Shown here: one piece after another, positions 59,582-64,000 of the stretch
Layout of the letters: every line of letters starts with the position of its first letter
Position numbering within the stretch: the stretch's first letter is position 1
Source: Microcoleus asticus IPMA8
GTDB lineage: Bacteria > Cyanobacteriota > Cyanobacteriia > Cyanobacteriales > Microcoleaceae
DNA: 64,000 nt
Direction: 5' to 3'
Assembly (NCBI RefSeq): GCF_013179805.1
Contig: NZ_SRRZ01000021.1
Coordinates: forward strand, 13,927 to 77,926
The notes under the pieces: model-generated
The model's database searches: none
Seen by the model: the letters and a program-made list of their open reading frames with translations, nothing else
What the model was told of the DNA's origin: nothing
Program-made: the position numbers and the translations under genes

Positions 59582-60193
59582 ATGCTACTTTTAGATCCAA
59601 AAACTCTCGATCCAGCGACTGAACAGCGCATAATTCTATATGATGTGACTTGGGAGCAATACGAGCAACTTTCCGATATGTTTGTCGATGAATTTCTCAG
59701 GATGATCTACTTGGAAGGAACGTTAGAAATCATCATGACGACTTCGCCAGAACACGAAAGGCTTAAAACAATTATTGCCCGGTTGATAGAAACTTATGCG
59801 GTTGAAAGGCTAATTAATCTCAACGGTTACGGAAGTGCTACATTTCGCCGCGAAGCTGTGAGACGGGGTGCGGAACCGGATGAGTGTTACTGCTTGGGTG
59901 CACTCGCAGAAATCCCGGATATTGCGATCGAAATTGCTCTAACTAGCGGTGGAGTTGACAAACTAGAAGTGTATCGCGGTTTGCAAGTTCCTGAAGTCTG
60001 GTTTTGGGCTAACGATCAATTTTCTATTTACCACTTGCGGGAGTCTGGTTATGAGTTAATTTCGAGCAGTGAATTTTTGCCTGAGTTAGACTTTTCTGTA
60101 TTGAGTCAATATGTAGGATATGTTAACCAGACTGAAGCTGTTATTGCTTATAGAACTGTTTTGCAAACAGCTACAGGAATGTCAAACCAATAG
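59582..60193 (+). CDS. Uma2-family endonuclease-like protein (DUF820)
   Basis: 203 residues. PD-(D/E)xK-type core: Glu-Gly-Thr-Leu-Glu-Ile, Pro-Asp-Ile-Ala-Ile-Glu-Ile, and Val-Asp-Lys-Leu-Glu-Val-Tyr-Arg with Val-Pro-Glu-Val-Trp. This is the Uma2 family, greatly expanded in cyanobacteria and of unknown cellular role. Followed closely by a cluster of dispersed repeats, common beside these genes. Confidence 0.9.
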   Translation: MLLLDPKTLDPATEQRIILYDVTWEQYEQLSDMFVDEFLRMIYLEGTLEIIMTTSPEHERLKTIIARLIETYAVERLINLNGYGSATFRREAVRRGAEPDECYCLGALAEIPDIAIEIALTSGGVDKLEVYRGLQVPEVWFWANDQFSIYHLRESGYELISSSEFLPELDFSVLSQYVGYVNQTEAVIAYRTVLQTATGMSNQ

Positions 60194-60314
60194 ACATCTC
60201 CAGAAAAGCCAGTATTGAACAGGCAAGATGCCTGTTCCACAATTAAAAAAGCCCGTGAAGCGTAGCTATCCCGCAGGGAATCGCACTTTACAAAAAAATC
60301 TACAATAAAATCTA
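60191..60314. repeat. Cluster of three dispersed repeat families
   Basis: tagacatctccag (60191; end of the 42404 element), gaacaggcaagatgcctgtt (60217-60244; arm of the NRPS insert) and cgtgaagcgtagctatcccg (60254-60284; NRPS dispersed repeat), then two direct copies of aaatctacaataa. They fill the space between the Uma2 and M67 genes. Confidence 0.85.
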
Positions 60315-60326
60315 CAATAAAATCCT

Positions 60327-60806
60327 ATGCAGCCGATCGCACTTTCCGACTCTCACATTTTATCCATGCGCACCCACGCTGAAAGCGCTTATCCTGAAGA
60401 ATGCTGCGGTTTGTTGCTCGGTCGAGTTACTGCTGGTGTTAAAACTTTAGTAGAAGTTTGGCCGACTGAAAATGCTTGGAGTGCGGAAGCTGAACAGAAT
60501 TGGCCGGAACAAAAAGAATTGACAGAAAGACGCAGATATGCTATAAGACCCGAAGATATGTTGCGGGCGATGAAACACGGGCGCGATCGCACTCTGGATA
60601 TTATCGGTATATATCATTCTCACACGGATTGTCCCGCAGTGCCCTCAGAGTGCGATCGGACATTGGCCTGGGCCCAATACTCTTATATCATTGTGTCCGT
60701 CCGACAAGGCTGTTGGGAAGACCTCCGCAGTTGGAGTCTTGACGGAGAGGGGAACTTTCAAGCAGAGGAAATTATCGCAGGGGAACCGACTCAGATTAAG
60801 AAATAA
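60327..60806 (+). CDS. M67-family (JAMM/MPN) metallopeptidase
   Basis: 159 residues. JAMM zinc motif: Glu in Tyr-Pro-Glu-Glu-Cys-Cys-Gly-Leu-Leu-Leu-Gly, and His-Ser-His ... Ser-x2-Asp (Ile-Tyr-His-Ser-His-Thr-Asp-Cys-Pro-Ala-Val-Pro-Ser-Glu-Cys-Asp). Bacterial members trim the C-terminus of ubiquitin-like sulfur carriers to expose Gly-Gly. The adjacent MoeB-rhodanese gene (80 bases on, same strand) activates such carriers, so the two probably act in one sulfur-transfer pathway. Confidence 0.9.
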   Translation: MQPIALSDSHILSMRTHAESAYPEECCGLLLGRVTAGVKTLVEVWPTENAWSAEAEQNWPEQKELTERRRYAIRPEDMLRAMKHGRDRTLDIIGIYHSHTDCPAVPSECDRTLAWAQYSYIIVSVRQGCWEDLRSWSLDGEGNFQAEEIIAGEPTQIKK

Positions 60807-60885
60807 TTAGTAAAAATAACAAACTCGTAAAAATGCGAAAGATTCAGATAGGATATAATTCAAAATCTGCGCTACACACAATATC

Positions 60886-62058
60886 ATGCTAAATCCTAAT
60901 CTGGACGAGATCCAGCTCAACAAACAAGAATACGAACGCTACTCTCGCCACCTCATCCTCCCAGAAGTTGGATTGGAAGGGCAGAAGCGTCTCAAAGCTG
61001 CCAGCGTTCTCTGCATCGGTACGGGAGGCCTCGGTTCGCCGCTGCTGCTTTATTTAGCGGCCGCCGGTGTTGGCCGCATTGGGATTGTAGACTTTGATAT
61101 TGTTGACCATTCCAATTTGCAGCGGCAGGTAATTCACGGCACTTCTTGGGTCGGGAAACCGAAGATTGAGTCGGCTAAAAATCGGATTTTAGAAATTAAT
61201 CCTTTTTGTCAAGTTGATTTGTACGAAACTCGCGTTAGTTCGGAAAATGCGATCGACATTGCCACTCCTTACGATATCATCATCGACGGTACGGACAACT
61301 TCCCGACTCGCTATTTGATGAACGACGTTTGCGTGCTTTTAAACAAGCCCAACGTCTACGGTTCCATCTTCCGATTTGAAGGGCAAGCAACAGTTTTCAA
61401 CTACGAAGGCGGCCCGAATTACCGCGATTTGTACCCGGAACCCCCACCTCCTGGGATGGTTCCTTCTTGTGCAGAAGGCGGCGTTTTAGGCGTTTTGTGC
61501 GGAGTTGTCGGTTCTATCCAAGCAACGGAAGCTATCAAGATTATCTTGGGTCAAGGCACTACTTTGAGCGGCAGACTGTTGCTTTACAATGCCTTAGATA
61601 TGACGTTCCGGCAATTGAAACTGCGGCCTAATCCAGTGCGTCCGGTAATTGAAAAGTTAATCGATTACGAACAATTCTGTGGCATTCCTCAAGCTAAAGC
61701 GCAGGAAGCGCAAGAACAACAGCAAATTTCTGAGATGACTGTCGCCGAACTTAAGGAGTTAATCGACAGCGGTGCGAAGGATTTTGTATTGTTAGATGTT
61801 CGCAATCCCAACGAGTATCAAATTGCTCAAATTCCTGGGTCGGTTTTGGTTCCTTTGCCGGATATCGAACACGGCGAAGGTGTCGCCAAGGTCAAGGAAT
61901 TGTTGAACGGCCACCGCTTGATTGCACACTGCAAAATGGGCGGGCGTTCTGCGAAGGCTTTGGGGATTTTGAAGGAAGCGGGAATTGAGGGAATTAATGT
62001 TAAGGGCGGGATTACTGCTTGGAGTCAAGAAGTAGACTCGTCTGTTCCTCAATATTAA
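60886..62058 (+). CDS. moeB: MoeB-type adenylyltransferase with C-terminal rhodanese domain (MoeZ)
   Basis: 390 residues. ThiF/E1 domain (about 15-265): nucleotide motif Gly-Thr-Gly-Gly-Leu-Gly-Ser-Pro, Asp-Gly-Thr-Asp-Asn-Phe, Val-Pro-Ser-Cys-Ala-Glu-Gly-Gly. Rhodanese domain (about 285-385): Leu-Leu-Asp-Val-Arg-Asn-Pro-Asn-Glu-Tyr and active loop His-Cys-Lys-Met-Gly-Gly-Arg-Ser. It adenylates and thiolates the C-terminal Gly of sulfur carriers (MoaD, ThiS or CysO type). The Cys-x2-Cys zinc ligands of E. coli MoeB are not seen, as in the MoeZ group. Confidence 0.92.
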   Translation: MLNPNLDEIQLNKQEYERYSRHLILPEVGLEGQKRLKAASVLCIGTGGLGSPLLLYLAAAGVGRIGIVDFDIVDHSNLQRQVIHGTSWVGKPKIESAKNRILEINPFCQVDLYETRVSSENAIDIATPYDIIIDGTDNFPTRYLMNDVCVLLNKPNVYGSIFRFEGQATVFNYEGGPNYRDLYPEPPPPGMVPSCAEGGVLGVLCGVVGSIQATEAIKIILGQGTTLSGRLLLYNALDMTFRQLKLRPNPVRPVIEKLIDYEQFCGIPQAKAQEAQEQQQISEMTVAELKELIDSGAKDFVLLDVRNPNEYQIAQIPGSVLVPLPDIEHGEGVAKVKELLNGHRLIAHCKMGGRSAKALGILKEAGIEGINVKGGITAWSQEVDSSVPQY

Positions 62059-62105
62059 GGCTAATCTTTTTCTGGGGCGGGTGATTTGCCCGCCCGGAAC
62101 CGGGA

Positions 62106-63479
62106 TTATGTCGGTGGCAACTGTTTAGTTCTAGTTAGTAGATTCTTGAACTTACCTAGTAGATTCTTGCAATTGGCCAGTAACAAAACCCCACCCCAAA
62201 CTAGAGCCCCGGCACCGATACTAATCAACAATACGAAGGCAAAAGAATTAATTCCCACCTTCAGGAAAGGCAAAGCAATCATCTGATTCGGCGGGTCTTG
62301 TTTAATTAAATAAGGAGAACTGCCAGCCACTACCCCGGCTACTCCCAAACCAAAACCGACAGCTTGAATTGTTACCTCTAGTTTGGCATCCCGATAAGCT
62401 TCTTCGATCGCCACAATAGCTCTAATTGCCTCGGTTGCTTGGTCTAGCAAGCCGGAACCGTGTTTGAAATAGCCTAAATCTGCTTGAATCTGCCTTTGAA
62501 ACTGCGGGCAAGTTTCTTTGGTGAATGTTTCGAGGAAACTTAAATCGGTATCACTATCATTATACTTTTTAGCTGCTTTGATGTCAAGACTTATTTTATT
62601 TAATTGATCTTGGTAATTTTGGGCGTTAATGGCGATCGTATTTTGGCGAAACTCCAAATCAATCAGCATTCGGGCATACTTCACAGCCCGAGGCGGCATC
62701 TCAATCATCTGAGTTTCCAGATATTTTAATTCTTCCTCCTTTAAACCCGCACCTTTCGATTGCTTCTGCTGAGCTTTATCTCGCTGCAAATACTTAAAAG
62801 TATTGTCAATATCCAGTTCAATTTGTTTGTATTCCTCGCGAGTCACGGCGTAAAGCTTGCGGCTGTCGTGATAAGCGCGAAGAATCTTATTTCGGTACAA
62901 AAACAAATCCATAAAATCGCTGTACCGCGTCTCATCCCAGATTTCATCAGTTGCAGAACTGTTGAAAAACCAGACGATAACGTGGCAGTCGGTATCTTGC
63001 AGACTCGGATTGCCGTATTCTAAAATCGGGCTACCGAACAACTGGCCTTGACGGTAAAAACTCGGCAGATTTTGACCGGAAATAAATTTTTCTAGACACT
63101 GTTGCGCTAATTTTTTCAGAAACTGCGAATCTTCCCGCGCCGCTTGATTTTGTTCTACACTCAGCCAAGCGGTAAGCAGCAGAGTTTGACCGAAATAGCT
63201 TTGCACAAAATCCGGCAGCAAGCAGTTATCGGGATTAAATTCCTTGAAGATGCTAACATCGACAGCCGATGTTTTATTGCCGTCAACTTTTTCGGGAACG
63301 CGAATTTGTAAACCCAAAGCGTAGCTGTCATCAATCCGCAGCGGTTGGGCAAAACCTTTGAGGCTAATTTGTTGGTTTTCGTGGGAAATATTCTTATCAA
63401 AAGCCAGAGAATTTCGCTGGCCAACAACTTCTTTATTAATCAGGTTGACTCGCCATCCGGTAGGTTCGTCTTTTTTGGC
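62106..63479 (-). pseudogene. Membrane protein gene truncated at its 5' end by an IS
   Basis: The frame is open from 63479 down to 62106, but a stop TAA (63480-63482) lies directly upstream, at the edge of transposase sequence, and there is no ATG in the first 54 codons; TTG at 63317 is the earliest plausible start. The product (up to 458 residues) has a long soluble helical region (for example Ile-Glu-Leu-Asp-Ile-Asp-Asn-Thr-Phe-Lys-Tyr) and two C-terminal membrane helices (about the last 90 residues; Val-Gly-Phe-Gly-Leu-Gly-Val-Ala-Gly and Phe-Val-Leu-Leu-Ile-Ser-Ile-Gly-Ala-Gly). Family not recognised. Confidence 0.65.
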
Positions 63480-63504
63480 TTAGTGGTGCAGAAAACTATT
63501 TTTG

Positions 63505-64000
63505 TTAAGAAGAAAATGACATAACTTTAGAAAATTCAATCCGCCGCTCTAACTTCGCTAGTTTTTTGAGAGAAGCACAAGCGGGAGGAATTTTCACCCA
63601 AGGAATGGGCGTGAGAAGTGGAATTAAACGAGCTTGATGACCTAAACTTTTCATAGCTCTGATACCAAGCTGTAAAAGGCTTAAACCTCTTTCACCATGC
63701 CAATCTATCTTACTTCTGGAGCTTGTTTCTATCACTCTCAATCCCAATCTAATTGCTAATATTTCAGCAATTTCTATCATCATTAATAAATTACTCAAAG
63801 CTTGAGCGTTCCTAATTTTCGACCGTAAGATATCAAACGTGCCAGACTTATAATCTTTAAATCGAGGTTCAATTCCGCCAAATCTTTTGCCATATAGTTG
63901 GAATGTTTGTAGTGATAAGGGTGTATTTGTCAGTACGGCCCAAGGTTCTTTCACTCCACGACAGTTAGCCGTTCCTAAATTGCACTCTACATCACCAAGC
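63505..64000 (-). CDS. IS4-like transposase, C-terminal part (runs off window)
   Basis: The frame is open to the window end. It contains Tyr-Gly-Lys-Arg-Phe-Gly-Gly-Ile-Glu-Pro-Arg-Phe-Lys-Asp-Tyr-Lys-Ser-Gly, the third catalytic acid region of DDE transposases of IS4 type, and Glu-Pro-Trp-Ala-Val-Leu-Thr-Asn. The element's end should be close to 63480, where it cuts the preceding gene. Whether the transposase is intact cannot be seen. Confidence 0.75.
   Translation of the reverse strand, partial: LGDVECNLGTANCRGVKEPWAVLTNTPLSLQTFQLYGKRFGGIEPRFKDYKSGTFDILRSKIRNAQALSNLLMMIEIAEILAIRLGLRVIETSSRSKIDWHGERGLSLLQLGIRAMKSLGHQARLIPLLTPIPWVKIPPACASLKKLAKLERRIEFSKVMSFSS

Overview
This window is chromosomal DNA from a filamentous cyanobacterium. 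The evidence is: HIP1 palindromes (GCGATCGC) throughout; phycoerythrin lyase genes (cpeY/cpeZ) and phycoerythrobilin reductase remnants; a myxoxanthophyll-type carotenoid desaturase; plant-type and bacterial-type ferredoxins; the cyanobacterial order rplS-trnW-secE-nusG-rplK-rplA-rplJ-rplL; and several families of short dispersed or tandem repeats typical of Oscillatoriales (Microcoleus/Oscillatoria/Kamptonema-like). The genus is an inference from style, not proven.

Layout. 1-1.5 kb: the 3' end of cpeY, then cpeZ (HEAT-repeat bilin lyase subunits). 1.7-3.4 kb: a GNAT acetyltransferase and an Abi_C/HEPN abortive-infection-type protein. 4.0-9.7 kb (minus): a 1902-residue hybrid Ser/Thr-kinase / AAA / GAF / histidine kinase. 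9.8-11.2 kb: a graveyard of a transposase fragment and decayed toxin-antitoxin genes. 11.2-18.2 kb: a small secreted protein, a Ser/Thr kinase fused to an FGE-sulfatase/C-type-lectin-fold domain, membrane proteins, and a DMT transporter with an unusual coiled-coil N-terminus.

18.8-34.3 kb is the main accessory region: three one-module NRPS genes (C-A-PCP; docking-C-A-N-methyltransferase-PCP; C-A-PCP-TE) separated by a PepSY membrane protein and an opposed alpha/beta hydrolase. Reading the adenylation pockets by eye suggests Val/Ile, then N-methyl-Leu, then an aromatic residue, so a small N-methylated peptide released by the thioesterase. Two of the three NRPS genes, and the kinase-FGE gene, carry in-frame insertions made of repeats that also occur elsewhere in the window.

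34.5-40.8 kb: phosphate transporter (minus), then the ribosomal/transcription housekeeping cluster with tRNA-Trp and an L10 leader. 40.8-44.4 kb: SDR, SnoaL-like, HxlR regulator, CrtD-like desaturase. 44.7-48.6 kb: a decayed methyltransferase, a repeat-built coiled-coil protein, and decayed pebB and pebA genes. 48.7-53.9 kb: HEAT protein, phosphodiester glycosidase, pentapeptide membrane protein hit at its stop codon by an IS630-type element, a HEAT gene fragment, and an intact higBA pair. 54.2-62.1 kb: tRNA-Ser, ferredoxin, lipoprotein nuclease, inositol-monophosphatase family protein, J-domain/TPR protein, hisZ, 8-Cys ferredoxin, Uma2 nuclease, and an M67 (JAMM) peptidase next to a MoeB-rhodanese protein. 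62.1-64 kb: a membrane protein gene cut by an IS4-like transposase that runs off the window.

The most unusual points are the paired decay of pebA and pebB in a genome that still has cpeYZ, the split three-module NRPS locus with docking signals, and repeat elements that have entered open reading frames without breaking the frame.
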